The translations under genes were made by a program, and so were the position numbers. Below, one piece after another: positions 6,968 to 15,900 of a stretch of 21,979 nucleotides of DNA (its first letter is position 1; each line of letters opens with the position of its first letter). The DNA comes from JADKIH01 sp964486655 (GTDB lineage Bacteria > Bacteroidota > Bacteroidia > AKYH767-A > 2013-40CM-41-45), in assembly GCA_964486655.1 (NCBI GenBank), contig CAZAON010000385.1:1-21979 (forward strand). Reading direction: 5' to 3'. Under the pieces are notes generated by a model that was not told the origin of the DNA, ran no database searches, and saw only the letters and a list, made by a program, of their open reading frames with translations.

Positions 6968-7443
6968 GATTGGTTATTTGGTTACCGGACTGTATTTAAA
7001 CTCTAAAGGTAGCAAAAGTGTTTCTTACAATGTAGCATGAAAGATGAACCTCTGTTCCGGTCATGCAAAAGTAATGAAGATTGGTCATTCTTAGTCCGGC
7101 AAATCCTTGAGAATTGTCGAAGATCAAATGCTTTGTTACACACACGCGAATGTTGGTAAATTGACACCGGTTTTAAGTTGTACTCGCCTTGTTTCCAATA
7201 TTTTTGAACGAATTGCCGTTTAAATTAATTCATATAAAAATATGAGAAGTTTACTGGTCTGATTCAGTCTTCATCAGTTTTATATGTCAATTATCGAGTA
7301 ATTAAAATTTGTCAACAACATTAACATTGTTTAACCGGAAAGCAGTGCCCGATTCTGTAATAATCATCAATAACAGTGTCTGCAAAAATGCTTTCGCCTC
7401 CGGGATCAAACTGAATCTCACAACCAGAAACACGAAACCAAGC
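6968..7443. other. Divergent intergenic region, no gene seen
   Basis: This 476-bp spacer separates the lipoprotein gene from the TPR gene. An open frame from a TTG at 7309 runs into the TPR gene but looks non-coding. One promoter candidate (7177-7206) is visible for the plus strand, which would give a leader of about 230 nt. For the minus strand only a one-mismatch element (TACCTTTA at 7011-7004) is seen. No RNA gene or repeat is recognised. Confidence 0.5.
7177..7206 (+). promoter_or_regulatory. Candidate promoter of the TPR/outer-membrane operon
   Basis: GTTG at 7177-7180, 18 bp, then TATTTTTG at 7199-7206, an exact TAnnTTTG. The spacing fits the Bacteroidota sigma factor. The start codon is 238 bp further on, so either the leader is long or another promoter is used. 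Confidence 0.4.
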
Positions 7444-10400
7444 ATGTCCAGAATAATTTTTTTCTTATTACTCCTCACGGGAATTAATGCTTTTTCTCAG
7501 GAGACAGCTGTTTATTTTGAGCCTGAACGAATATATAAAAACGGACTTGATCTGATGGACAAGCAGAAGTATGGAGCTGCGCAAAAAGAATTTGAGAAGG
7601 TAATTAATTCCGGTGAAAATATCTCCGCATCATCGAGGGCAAACGCTTACTATTTTGTAGGAAAGTGCGCTGCTGAATTGTTTAATCGTGACGCTGAATA
7701 CCTGCTACTTGAATTTATTAATAAGTATCCTTCGAATCCCTATTACCAGTCTGCACTTTACGATCTCGGCATTTATTTTTACAGGCAGAAACGTTACAAG
7801 AGTGCGGTAGAATGGCTCGCTAAAATTGATCATACCTATCTGGATCAGACCAAAAAGGATGAAATCAATTTCAAGCTGGGTTATGCATATTACATGACCA
7901 ACGATTATGATAAGGCCGGAAAGGCTTTCTATGCAATGAAAGATGGTACGACAAAGTATGCGACTGCCGCCCAGTATTACTACGGTCATATTTCCTATGT
8001 AAACGAAAACTATGAAACAGCTCTGAATAGTTTTTTGAAATTACGCGATTCAGAATCGTTCGGACAGATTGTTCCGTTTTATATCACACAGATTTATTAC
8101 AAACAGCGCAAATATGATGAAGTATTAAAGTATGCTTCTGCGGTTCATGATACCACGAATTCAAAGAATGGTCTTGAGATTGGTCGCATGATTGGCGAAT
8201 CATATTATCGTAACGACAAATACAAAGAGGCATTGCCATATATGCTCGATTACGAAAAAAATTCAGGAGCAGCTGTACGATCCGATTATTACGCGATAGG
8301 ATATTCTTATTATCGATTGAACGATTATGACAATGCAATACCGTACTTCCAAAAAGTTGTCGTTGCTGATGACAGCCTGGGACAAAACGGATATTTTCAT
8401 CTGGCTGATTGCTTCATTCATACAGGAAACAAACGTTCGGCAAGAAATGCTTTTCAGTCAGCAGGAAAGATTTCCTTTGATCCGGTAATACAGGAGGAAT
8501 CACAATTTAATTTCGCCAAACTTTCGTATGAGCTGTCTTTTCAGTCTGTGGCGATTGAAGCGTTCAGAAATTTTATTAAATCTTATCCGCAAAGTTCATA
8601 CGTGAACCAGGCCAATGAAATGCTTATTGATATTTATGCGAATACGCATAATTATAAAGACGCCATTGCGGAACTTGATGCTATTAAAACAAAAACTCCC
8701 GGATTAAAAATCGCATACCAGCGCGTTGCATATTATCGCGGAGTGGAATTATTCATGGATAATAATAATACCGAAGCGGTGAAAATGTTTCAGCTTTCAA
8801 ATACTTATCCGGTAGATCAGCGACTGGTGGCGGAATCAAGCTACTGGATGGGGGAAGCGTATTACAGAATGAACAACTATGAAGAGGCGATTCATTACTT
8901 CAGCGACTTTTTAGTGACCCCCGGGGCGATGCGCAACAAGAAGTATAATAACGCGAATTATAATATCGGTTACGCTTTATTCAAACAGGGAAATTACAAT
9001 GAGGCGCAGTTTTATTTCGGAAAATTTTTGGGCGAAAAATCAGATCCTGCAAGAACCAACGATGCGATGTTGCGACTTGGTGACTGTCATTTCATGATGA
9101 GAAATCTTTCAACTGCGATGGATTATTACAACCGCGCCATTGCCGCGAAAAGTAAAGCAAGTGATTATGCTTTGTATCAAAAGGCAATGATCAGCGGCGT
9201 GCAGGGTAAAATGAATGACAAGATTGTTTCTCTTCAGAAGCTTATGGATAACTATCCCAAATCCGTTTACTTCGATGATGCTTTGTATGAGGCCGGAAAA
9301 GCGTCTCTCACAGCGAATAATTTCGACAAGGCCGATGAGTATTATAATAAAGTTATTTCAAATTATCCGAATAGTCCGTTTTATGTAAAAGCGCAACTTG
9401 GCCAGGCTCTGGTTTATTACAACAGGAACCAGGATGAAAAAGCAATGGCCGCCTATAAATCGATCGTTCAGAAATATCCTAATACTGATGAGTCACGTCA
9501 AGCACTTGCTCAGATTAAGAGCATAAGTGTTTCACAAAATAAAGTGGAAGAATATCTGCAGTATGTTAAAACTGTTCCTAACGCCGATGTTACTGTGGCA
9601 GCGGAGGATTCATTAATGTATGAATCGGCCGAACTTCGTTATACGCAAGGCAATTGTGCCGGCGCGGTGGAGGACTTCGATAAATACCTGGCCAGGTTTC
9701 CGGATGCGATTTTTAAATTAAATGCCAACTATTATAAATCGGATTGCCTGTTTCGCGAAAAGAAATATGCTCTCGCTTTGCCGGGTTATGAGTATGTAAT
9801 TTCTCAGCCTACAGGAAATTTTACCGAAAAATCCCTGCTTAATGCCGCTGTGATAAATTACACTTTAAAGCAGTATGATAAAGCAATGGTTGACTTCGAA
9901 AGTCTCGAAAAGGTTGCCAAAGCAAAAGAAAATATTGTCGCTTCGTTAGCCGGTCAATTAAGAAGCAGTTACAGACTAAATGATTGTGACATGGCGTCCG
10001 AAGTTTCCAAAAAAGTTATTGCTTCTGAGTATGCCGATAAAGATTTACAGAATGAAGCTCACCTGATCGCGGGAAGATGCTTTGTGAAAAAAGAAAATTG
10101 GACTGATGCGAAAAGTGAATTAACCATAGTTGCTAAACGGACAAATAGTGAAATGACGGCTGAGAGTAAATATCTGCTCGCTCTCGTTGAATTCAGGACT
10201 AACAATTACAAAGAATCTCAAAAGCGAATATTGGAGATTCAAAAGCAGAATCCATCTTATGATTATTGGGTGGCCAAAGGTTTCATTTTGTTAGGTGATA
10301 ACTATTTAGCTCTGAAGGATACTTTTCAGGCCCGTGAAACGTACAAGAGCATCGTAGATAACTACGAGAAGGATTCAACCGATCCGGATGACCTGAAACA

Positions 10401-10494
10401 GATTTCAGGCGAAAAGCTTAACGCAATTACTGAAGCCATTATACCGAAACCAAATATTACTCCAGAAGATTCAACCGAGATTCAACCGAAATGA
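7444..10494 (+). CDS. Large periplasmic tetratricopeptide-repeat protein
   Basis: A 1016-residue exported TPR protein. I start it at the ATG at 7444 because it begins a clean signal peptide (MSRIIFFLLLLTGINAFSQ, cleavage before Glu); the frame is open to a TTG at 7309 but that would bury the signal. At least twelve TPR-like units are visible through the whole length, with recurring cores such as NDYDNAIPYFQKV, NNYEEAIHYFSDF, GNYNEAQFYFGKF, NNFDKADEYYNKVI and KQYDKAMVDFESL. Such arrays are scaffolds for protein complexes, here in the periplasm or on the inner face of the outer membrane. The TGA stop overlaps the next gene's start by 4 bp (ATGA), so the two proteins are probably made together and act together. 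The specific function is unknown. Confidence 0.85.
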   Translation: MSRIIFFLLLLTGINAFSQETAVYFEPERIYKNGLDLMDKQKYGAAQKEFEKVINSGENISASSRANAYYFVGKCAAELFNRDAEYLLLEFINKYPSNPYYQSALYDLGIYFYRQKRYKSAVEWLAKIDHTYLDQTKKDEINFKLGYAYYMTNDYDKAGKAFYAMKDGTTKYATAAQYYYGHISYVNENYETALNSFLKLRDSESFGQIVPFYITQIYYKQRKYDEVLKYASAVHDTTNSKNGLEIGRMIGESYYRNDKYKEALPYMLDYEKNSGAAVRSDYYAIGYSYYRLNDYDNAIPYFQKVVVADDSLGQNGYFHLADCFIHTGNKRSARNAFQSAGKISFDPVIQEESQFNFAKLSYELSFQSVAIEAFRNFIKSYPQSSYVNQANEMLIDIYANTHNYKDAIAELDAIKTKTPGLKIAYQRVAYYRGVELFMDNNNTEAVKMFQLSNTYPVDQRLVAESSYWMGEAYYRMNNYEEAIHYFSDFLVTPGAMRNKKYNNANYNIGYALFKQGNYNEAQFYFGKFLGEKSDPARTNDAMLRLGDCHFMMRNLSTAMDYYNRAIAAKSKASDYALYQKAMISGVQGKMNDKIVSLQKLMDNYPKSVYFDDALYEAGKASLTANNFDKADEYYNKVISNYPNSPFYVKAQLGQALVYYNRNQDEKAMAAYKSIVQKYPNTDESRQALAQIKSISVSQNKVEEYLQYVKTVPNADVTVAAEDSLMYESAELRYTQGNCAGAVEDFDKYLARFPDAIFKLNANYYKSDCLFREKKYALALPGYEYVISQPTGNFTEKSLLNAAVINYTLKQYDKAMVDFESLEKVAKAKENIVASLAGQLRSSYRLNDCDMASEVSKKVIASEYADKDLQNEAHLIAGRCFVKKENWTDAKSELTIVAKRTNSEMTAESKYLLALVEFRTNNYKESQKRILEIQKQNPSYDYWVAKGFILLGDNYLALKDTFQARETYKSIVDNYEKDSTDPDDLKQISGEKLNAITEAIIPKPNITPEDSTEIQPK

Positions 10495-12149
10495 AAAAAA
10501 TTATCCTGTCAATATTATTCGCTTTTCCTCTCACTCTTTCTGCACAACAACCGGAAAAAGGAAATCTCGGCGATAAAGAATATGTCATCATAAAGGATTA
10601 CAAGCCTGTGCTTGGTGAATCTTTGAAAATATCGGAGACACCGGAAGGGGATACTTCTTCAAGCGTTCCTCCCGTTATGGATTATTCTGTTCGTTCAAGA
10701 AAAGCATCAACCGAATTTGAAGCGTCTGCCATAAAAGCGGTGAAAATAAAGGATGAACAGCTCACTAAATTATACCGCTCATATGCTCGTCTGGGTTTAG
10801 GAAATTATACAACCTATCTGGGCGACTTATATGTAAATGCATTACGATCGAAACAAGGATCACTCGGACTAGCCCTGAATCATCACTCAGGAAATCCTGG
10901 TTTCAGTGATGCCGGTCCGGCCGGATTCAGTAAGAATCATGCAGGTGTTTACGGGAAATATTTTTTAGACAACAGTACTTTTACAGGCGATATAAATTAT
11001 GATCGTGATGTAGTTCATTATTATGGATATGATTCCGACACTGTTATTAACAAAGATGATATAAAGCAACGCTTTAGTACGTTCGGAATGAAGTTTGGAA
11101 TCGGCAGCAATTATCTCAACAGGAATCATCTGGACTATTCAGCGCAACTGGCTTATAGTGGTTTGTCTGATTTGTACGATGCCAATGAAAACGATTTTCT
11201 GGTCGCGGGTAAATTGGGTAAGATAATTTCGGGCTATTATTTTAATGCCGGACTTTCATTCAATTATTTTAAAAAGACCAGGGCAAAAGATGAAATTCTT
11301 ACTCTGTCAAATGAACTGAGTCGCAGCATTGTTTCTTTTACCCCGGAAATGATTATCAATAAGGAAAGAATGGAGTTGTCACTTGGCTTTGATTTTACCA
11401 TTAATAAAGACAGTGAATCAAAGATGTATTTGTTTCCAAAAATTAATATCACCCTTCCAATCGCTGAAAAAGTATTGTATGTCTTTGCAGGTGTAAATGG
11501 AGGTATTGTAAAGAACAGCTATCAGACAATTACGAATGATAATCCTTTCGTAACTGCAAGCATTCAGCCTTTCAATACTAAAAACAGGATTGAGTTAAAG
11601 GGTGGCATACATGGTAATTTCAGTCAGCGAATTAACTTTATGGCCATGTTAAAGTACAGCACTATGGATGATATGCTGCTTTACGTAAATGACCTTGTTA
11701 ATTTTAATATGTTTAATGTTCAATACTATGACGGTAAAGTGTTGGATATACATGCAGAGGTTGGATATACTGTGAATGAAAAATTCAGTGCAAATTTAAA
11801 GTTTGATCAGTACAGCTATAATATGGCTCAGGGTCAAAAAGCATGGCACCGCCCGGGTTCTGAAATCGGTTTAACCGCTTCTTACAATATCTGGGATAAA
11901 ATTCTGATAAAGGCCGGACTGTTTAGTTATGGAAAGTATTATGCAAAACAAATGATCGATAATGTTTCATACACTTCGGTAAAAGTAAATGGTTATGCAG
12001 ACATTAATCTTGGAATCGAATATCGTTATTCAAAAATATTATCCTTATTTGTTAATCTGAATAACCTGGGATTCTCGAAATACTATCGCTGGTACAATTA
12101 TCCTTCGGAGAAATTTAATGTATTAGGCGGATTAAAGGTCTCCTTTTAG
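10491..12149 (+). CDS. Outer-membrane beta-barrel protein coupled to the TPR protein
   Basis: A 552-residue exported protein with a signal peptide (MKKIILSILFAFPLTLSA, cleavage before QQ). After a linker of about 80 residues, the chain alternates polar and hydrophobic residues in strands ending in aromatic residues (for example LGLGNYTTYLGDLYVNALR, GEIGLTASYN-like strands) and finishes with LGGLKVSF, a terminal Phe typical of the outer-membrane assembly signal. It looks like a barrel of the TonB-receptor/porin type but has no plug domain, no TonB box that I can see and no carboxypeptidase-like N-terminal domain. The ATGA overlap with the TPR gene suggests a TPR-barrel complex. Substrate unknown. 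Confidence 0.8.
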   Translation: MKKIILSILFAFPLTLSAQQPEKGNLGDKEYVIIKDYKPVLGESLKISETPEGDTSSSVPPVMDYSVRSRKASTEFEASAIKAVKIKDEQLTKLYRSYARLGLGNYTTYLGDLYVNALRSKQGSLGLALNHHSGNPGFSDAGPAGFSKNHAGVYGKYFLDNSTFTGDINYDRDVVHYYGYDSDTVINKDDIKQRFSTFGMKFGIGSNYLNRNHLDYSAQLAYSGLSDLYDANENDFLVAGKLGKIISGYYFNAGLSFNYFKKTRAKDEILTLSNELSRSIVSFTPEMIINKERMELSLGFDFTINKDSESKMYLFPKINITLPIAEKVLYVFAGVNGGIVKNSYQTITNDNPFVTASIQPFNTKNRIELKGGIHGNFSQRINFMAMLKYSTMDDMLLYVNDLVNFNMFNVQYYDGKVLDIHAEVGYTVNEKFSANLKFDQYSYNMAQGQKAWHRPGSEIGLTASYNIWDKILIKAGLFSYGKYYAKQMIDNVSYTSVKVNGYADINLGIEYRYSKILSLFVNLNNLGFSKYYRWYNYPSEKFNVLGGLKVSF

Positions 12150-12299
12150 GAATCTATAATAAACGATTTTTGTTTAATCTGAAGCAGACAAATCCGGCAA
12201 GTGAAATTCTTGCGATTTAAAACAAAATCAAATTTATATATAAGAAATTTACATAGCGAATTGATCTATGATTTAGAAATAAATTACTGATACTTTTTA

Positions 12300-14780
12300 T
12301 TACTTCAATAGAATCTTTTTACAATAAATATTTTCGCCGGATTTATATTTCAAAAAATATACACCGGATTGTTCATTTGAAAGATCAACTGAAATGTTGT
12401 TGCCTTCTGACACCGGAAAGGCATTTATCTCCTGACCTATTGCATCGGTGATAGATAAAACTCTGACTGAATTTGATTCGATTAATATTTTTCCTGAAGT
12501 TGGATTTGGAAATATATTGATATTATTATAAGATCCTTCATCAACTCCCAGAGTTGATGAACAGGAAACTATAGCCATCCATCCATTTGCAGTTGTTGTA
12601 CTGTCGGAATAGAATACGAAAGTGAGTGCTCCTGTTGCATCGGTAGATTGAACAATGCCCGGAGAATTTGAACCGCAGTATGTTCCTATTAATGGAGAAA
12701 GCGAATCCGGTCCGTTATAAATTTTCAGAAAATCATAATTGCATAAAGAATCATATTGAAGCTGAAATTGGGTAAAGTCGGCCTGCACAGTGTTTCCTGT
12801 TCCTGAAGGATAAATTGTTTTTTTGAGAAAATTGTTAGTCGAATAATTGTTTAATAATCCGGGATCAAAAAATACCGCGGAGCAAACGGTAGAATTTGAA
12901 TTATTCATTAAAACTTGTCTGCCAACTATTATAGTCACAAATAAGGTAGCCGTATCGTTTGTTTCGGCTAAAGTAAATTCAAAGTCGATCATGGTTCCTA
13001 ATGGTGTAAGTGGATCGAGAGAAATATTAACAATTGCAGGATAAGGCTGCATAAGTCCAATAGATCCCATGTTTTGACTTTGATTACTAATAGTTATATA
13101 TCCCGCGTTTGGTCCGGTAGCAATACAATTTAATATTGCATTTGAAGAAGTTAATTGTCCGTTATTGCCCCCTTCAACAGTTAATTCAGCCGATTCTCCA
13201 GGTTCCAGATATCCATTTCCGTTGTTATCGTTCGAGAGAGATAAATATTGCAGAGTAAGATTTGGCGCCGCGGCTCCGGGACCAATATGATAAGGCATAA
13301 CATCCACAACGGGAGAATCTATTCCCCATATCAAAAGTCCGCTCTGATTCCCGCTATACCAGTCGGAGTTTGGCGAAGAAAACTCGGAAAATTCAGGCGC
13401 ATATGGATTTTTGTAGCATGCGCTGTAATCATTCGAAATGTCGTTGTTTGCATGTTCAAGATAAACCTCATGTTGTAATGTTTGGTTATCCCCGTTTCTA
13501 TCCACGTGCCAGATGGTTAAACCTTCATCCGGAATGGACATGCTTCGTCCTGTTTTCTGCCTGTGTTCAAAAAGAAAAAATTCATTCGTGTCGTTTACAT
13601 TGGTGTAACGGTAACTGATCATACTGTTTGCTGTATCGTAGTTAAGACCGTTATAACTTGTCACATCAATAACTTCGCCCCAGGAAACATTGCTTCTGAA
13701 AAGCGGGTTAGGAATTACGGGATTAAAAGGATTTCCGGTTGCACACATTAAATCGAATGCGCCAATACCATCTTCTGACTGATCATATTTATAAGTATCC
13801 GGCCATTTGCAAATCATATGACCGTTTTCATGGGCAATTGTACTAAGTTTTAAAGGTGAGTTTGCAGGCGAACAATTGTAAACATCGCTATGAACACCAT
13901 TTGCACTGAATCCCGTATAACTTCCTTTATGAAACCACATTCCCTGTGCCCAGTTTGGCGGATTACCGGTATACATCAGATTAATGGCCATGATGCTGTT
14001 GTCCGGATTAATTGACAAGGTAGAAAAATCGAATCCTGTATTTTTAATCCAGGTCAGGGCCAGCGATAATATTTGTTTCGCTCCCTGTGCATATGGCAAT
14101 GCATCGTAGTATGCAAATGTTTGCGGTGCACGAAAATATCCGTAAACAACATTTTGATAATCTAACAGTCCGCCCGAAATATCCCGGTAAAATGTTCTGA
14201 CCGATCCGTTATTTCCAAAATTCGAATAGTTGAGATCGTTACAAAAATCATCAAACTCAGACATCGGCAAAGTACCCGGTTCATCGGAGAAATCCACAAC
14301 AATACAGAGTCCCAATATGTTTCCGGAAACCGGATTAATCGGAGTACCGGCAAGAGAATTTCCTGATTGACCCGGTGTTGACAGTCGATTATTTTTATGA
14401 CTTTCTCCGTTTAGTTTTAATTGATTTTCTTCGATTAGTTTATGTCGGGAATTTAAATCAGTCTGCAAATGATGAGGAAGATTCAGATTATTGCGTAGTG
14501 AAGCAGGGTCATTCAGAGTGCCGCGATAAACTATTCCGGTGCTGATTAATTTGGTATTGTCTTCGGATAGTTTTGCATAGCAAATCCATTTTGTTTGTTC
14601 ATCTCGAACGAGTGTGTAATTATCCAATCCTTCGGAGCGCATGTAGAATTCTGAACCGAATAATTTTACATCGACGATTGATCCGTCGGGTTGTTTGAAT
14701 TGCATTATATCGCCGTTGTAATTAGCGGCGAATAAATTTGTAACGAGTACTAAGAATAATCCTGATAGAATTGCTTTCAT
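12300..14780 (-). CDS. T9SS-secreted M6-family metalloprotease with CUB domain
   Basis: An 826-residue secreted protease. Residues 1-18 are a signal peptide (MKAILSGLFLVLVTNLFA). The catalytic region spans about 155-500, with the zinc motif HENGH at 317-321 followed by MICKWPDTY, the HExxH...PD arrangement of immune-inhibitor-A-like (M6) peptidases, though the usual Gly is Cys and one extra residue precedes PD. A CUB-like domain lies at about 631-740 (YDFLKIYNGPD and four Cys). The last 75 residues are a T9SS type A sorting domain (INIFPNPTSGKILIES to SGVYFLKYKSG... KKILLK), so the protein is sent through the type IX system to the surface or medium. I use the ATG at 14780; a longer frame to 14825 would precede the signal peptide. 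Single gene, convergent with the outer-membrane gene. Confidence 0.9.
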   Translation of the reverse strand: MKAILSGLFLVLVTNLFAANYNGDIMQFKQPDGSIVDVKLFGSEFYMRSEGLDNYTLVRDEQTKWICYAKLSEDNTKLISTGIVYRGTLNDPASLRNNLNLPHHLQTDLNSRHKLIEENQLKLNGESHKNNRLSTPGQSGNSLAGTPINPVSGNILGLCIVVDFSDEPGTLPMSEFDDFCNDLNYSNFGNNGSVRTFYRDISGGLLDYQNVVYGYFRAPQTFAYYDALPYAQGAKQILSLALTWIKNTGFDFSTLSINPDNSIMAINLMYTGNPPNWAQGMWFHKGSYTGFSANGVHSDVYNCSPANSPLKLSTIAHENGHMICKWPDTYKYDQSEDGIGAFDLMCATGNPFNPVIPNPLFRSNVSWGEVIDVTSYNGLNYDTANSMISYRYTNVNDTNEFFLFEHRQKTGRSMSIPDEGLTIWHVDRNGDNQTLQHEVYLEHANNDISNDYSACYKNPYAPEFSEFSSPNSDWYSGNQSGLLIWGIDSPVVDVMPYHIGPGAAAPNLTLQYLSLSNDNNGNGYLEPGESAELTVEGGNNGQLTSSNAILNCIATGPNAGYITISNQSQNMGSIGLMQPYPAIVNISLDPLTPLGTMIDFEFTLAETNDTATLFVTIIVGRQVLMNNSNSTVCSAVFFDPGLLNNYSTNNFLKKTIYPSGTGNTVQADFTQFQLQYDSLCNYDFLKIYNGPDSLSPLIGTYCGSNSPGIVQSTDATGALTFVFYSDSTTTANGWMAIVSCSSTLGVDEGSYNNINIFPNPTSGKILIESNSVRVLSITDAIGQEINAFPVSEGNNISVDLSNEQSGVYFLKYKSGENIYCKKILLK

Positions 14781-14813
14781 AAGGGGGATAGGTTTGCTGA
14801 TAATCAGTGGACA

Positions 14814-14821
14814 CGAAGATA
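14814..14821 (-). promoter_or_regulatory. Weak -7 candidate for the M6 protease gene
   Basis: On the minus strand 14821-14814 reads TATCTTCG, one mismatch from TAnnTTTG, 33 bp before the ATG. No -33 element is found at 19 bp. This is a low-confidence guess from position and partial match. Confidence 0.25.
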
Positions 14822-14901
14822 ACAATAGCTCATATTTAAAAAATTGAAAATGAAGAGAATTCTGAAAACTGACAAAATAGTGTCAAAAGGCCTATCTGTG
14901 A

Positions 14902-15011
14902 CCCGCTCCGCATGATTTGCAATCCTGTGGATCATCACTGCGGATTTCTAATCCGCCCCGCTCCGCAGGATTTGTAATCCTGTGGAACATCACTGCGGAT
15001 TTCTAATCCGC
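14902..15011. repeat. Tandem pair of 55-bp REP-like hairpin units
   Basis: Two direct copies of 55 bp (14902-14956 and 14957-15011) differ at only a few positions. Each copy holds two hairpins: a long one with stems TCCGCAGGATT/AATCCTGTGGA and a 3-base loop (14962-14986; the copy at 14907-14931 has one mismatch), and a short one with stems GCGGATT/AATCCGC and loop TCT (14940-14956 and 14995-15011). All four share the core GGATT-N3-AATCC. The block lies between the 5' end of the protease gene and the 3' end of the enoyl-CoA hydratase gene and has no coding potential. Confidence 0.85.
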
Positions 15012-15023
15012 TTTTAAATTTTC

Positions 15024-15038
15024 CGTTAAGATTTAACG
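15024..15038 (-). terminator. Short hairpin over the stop codon of the enoyl-CoA hydratase gene
   Basis: CGTTAA-GAT-TTAACG is a perfect 6-3-6 inverted repeat that includes the stop codon at 15033-15035. It lacks a clear U-tract after it, so it is at best a weak terminator; with the REP-like hairpins just downstream it may protect or end the paaZ transcript. Confidence 0.3.
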
Positions 15039-15797
15039 CTTCACTGCATCCTTAAACTTCGCAATCGCATTTCGCGTAAAATCCGACAACACCAGTTTCC
15101 CGCTCATCGCGGCACGTTCCGCCAAAAGTGTATCCCAATTCTCCGTTCCTTCCCAAAAAACTTTTTTCAGCATGGACATCGCTTCGGGATTGCTTAGCAA
15201 TAATTTTTCTGAAAGAGTTTCAACGGCTGCATCCAGATCCTGAAAAGTTGAATAGACTTCTGCATACAATCCTTTTTCTTTCGCCCAGGATGAGGGACGC
15301 CATTCGGTAGCATTAATGGTAAGTTCGGCAAAGGCGGCTGTGCCGATTTTTCGTTCGACAGCCGGACCGACAACAAATGGTCCGATGCCGACAGCAAGTT
15401 CGCTTAACTTGACAGATGCGCTTTCATGTGCGAAGGTTATATCTGCGGCAGAGGCAAGGCCAACACCTCCGCCAACAGCTTTTCCCTGTACACGTGCAAT
15501 CACAAATTTGGGGGCTTTACGCATCGCATTAATAACAGCGGCAAAGCCTGAAAAGAAATGTGTTCCCTCTTCAAACGTTTCAATCGAAACCAATTCGTCA
15601 AATGATGCTCCGGCGCAAAATGCTTTTTCGCCTTCACTGCGCAAAACAATAACACGAACCGATTTGTCATTCCCACTCTCCGTAATTTTTGCGGCAAGTT
15701 CACGCAATAAAATTCCCGGCAGAGAATTACTCTGCGGATGAAAAAAGGTAATTGTTGAAATTCCGTTTTGAATATTTACGTCAACGCTGCCTTGCAT
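15033..15797 (-). CDS. Enoyl-CoA hydratase/isomerase family protein, probably of the phenylacetate pathway
   Basis: A 254-residue crotonase-family protein. The CoA/oxyanion-hole segments are clear: EKAFCAGASFDEL (about 57-69) and RVQGKAVGGGVGLASAADITFAH (about 102-124). Compared with rat mitochondrial enoyl-CoA hydratase, the second catalytic Glu is kept (LSELAVGIG) but the first is replaced by Gly (GGGVG rather than GGGCE), as in LiuC-type methylglutaconyl-CoA hydratases. In the paa pathway members of this family are PaaG (epoxide-to-oxepin isomerase) and PaaF (2,3-dehydroadipyl-CoA hydratase). Placement behind paaZ suggests one of these roles, but sequence alone does not decide. It is the last gene of the paaZ transcription unit. 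Confidence 0.85.
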   Translation of the reverse strand: MQGSVDVNIQNGISTITFFHPQSNSLPGILLRELAAKITESGNDKSVRVIVLRSEGEKAFCAGASFDELVSIETFEEGTHFFSGFAAVINAMRKAPKFVIARVQGKAVGGGVGLASAADITFAHESASVKLSELAVGIGPFVVGPAVERKIGTAAFAELTINATEWRPSSWAKEKGLYAEVYSTFQDLDAAVETLSEKLLLSNPEAMSMLKKVFWEGTENWDTLLAERAAMSGKLVLSDFTRNAIAKFKDAVKR

Positions 15798-15868
15798 AGT
15801 TTCGGGTTGCTTATTGCGAGTTACTTAACTGGATCACCAATTGAATAATTAGTAATTAATCAATTAAT

Positions 15869-15900
15869 ATTCGTAATTCGTAATTTGTAATTCGTAATTA
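15869..15900. repeat. Heptanucleotide array (attcgta) after the 150-residue gene
   Basis: Four 7-mers (attcgta, attcgta, atttgta, attcgta) plus atta, reaching the stop codon of the 150-residue gene at 15898-15900. On the coding strand the unit is again TTACGAA (one copy TTACAAA), and the array starts at the stop codon itself. It occupies about a third of the 100-bp spacer before the hydratase gene. Confidence 0.8.

Noticed and set aside
7309..7443. TTG start for the TPR protein
   Set aside because: The extension places a signal peptide 45 residues inside the protein; the ATG at 7444 starts directly with the signal.
12150..12299. Bidirectional terminator between the convergent barrel and protease genes
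   Set aside because: No hairpin with a T-run could be found in this AT-rich spacer.
15316..15741. 141-residue open frame antisense to the enoyl-CoA hydratase gene
   Set aside because: It is the mirror of a real gene, with low-complexity Ser/Ala/Thr composition and no independent signal.
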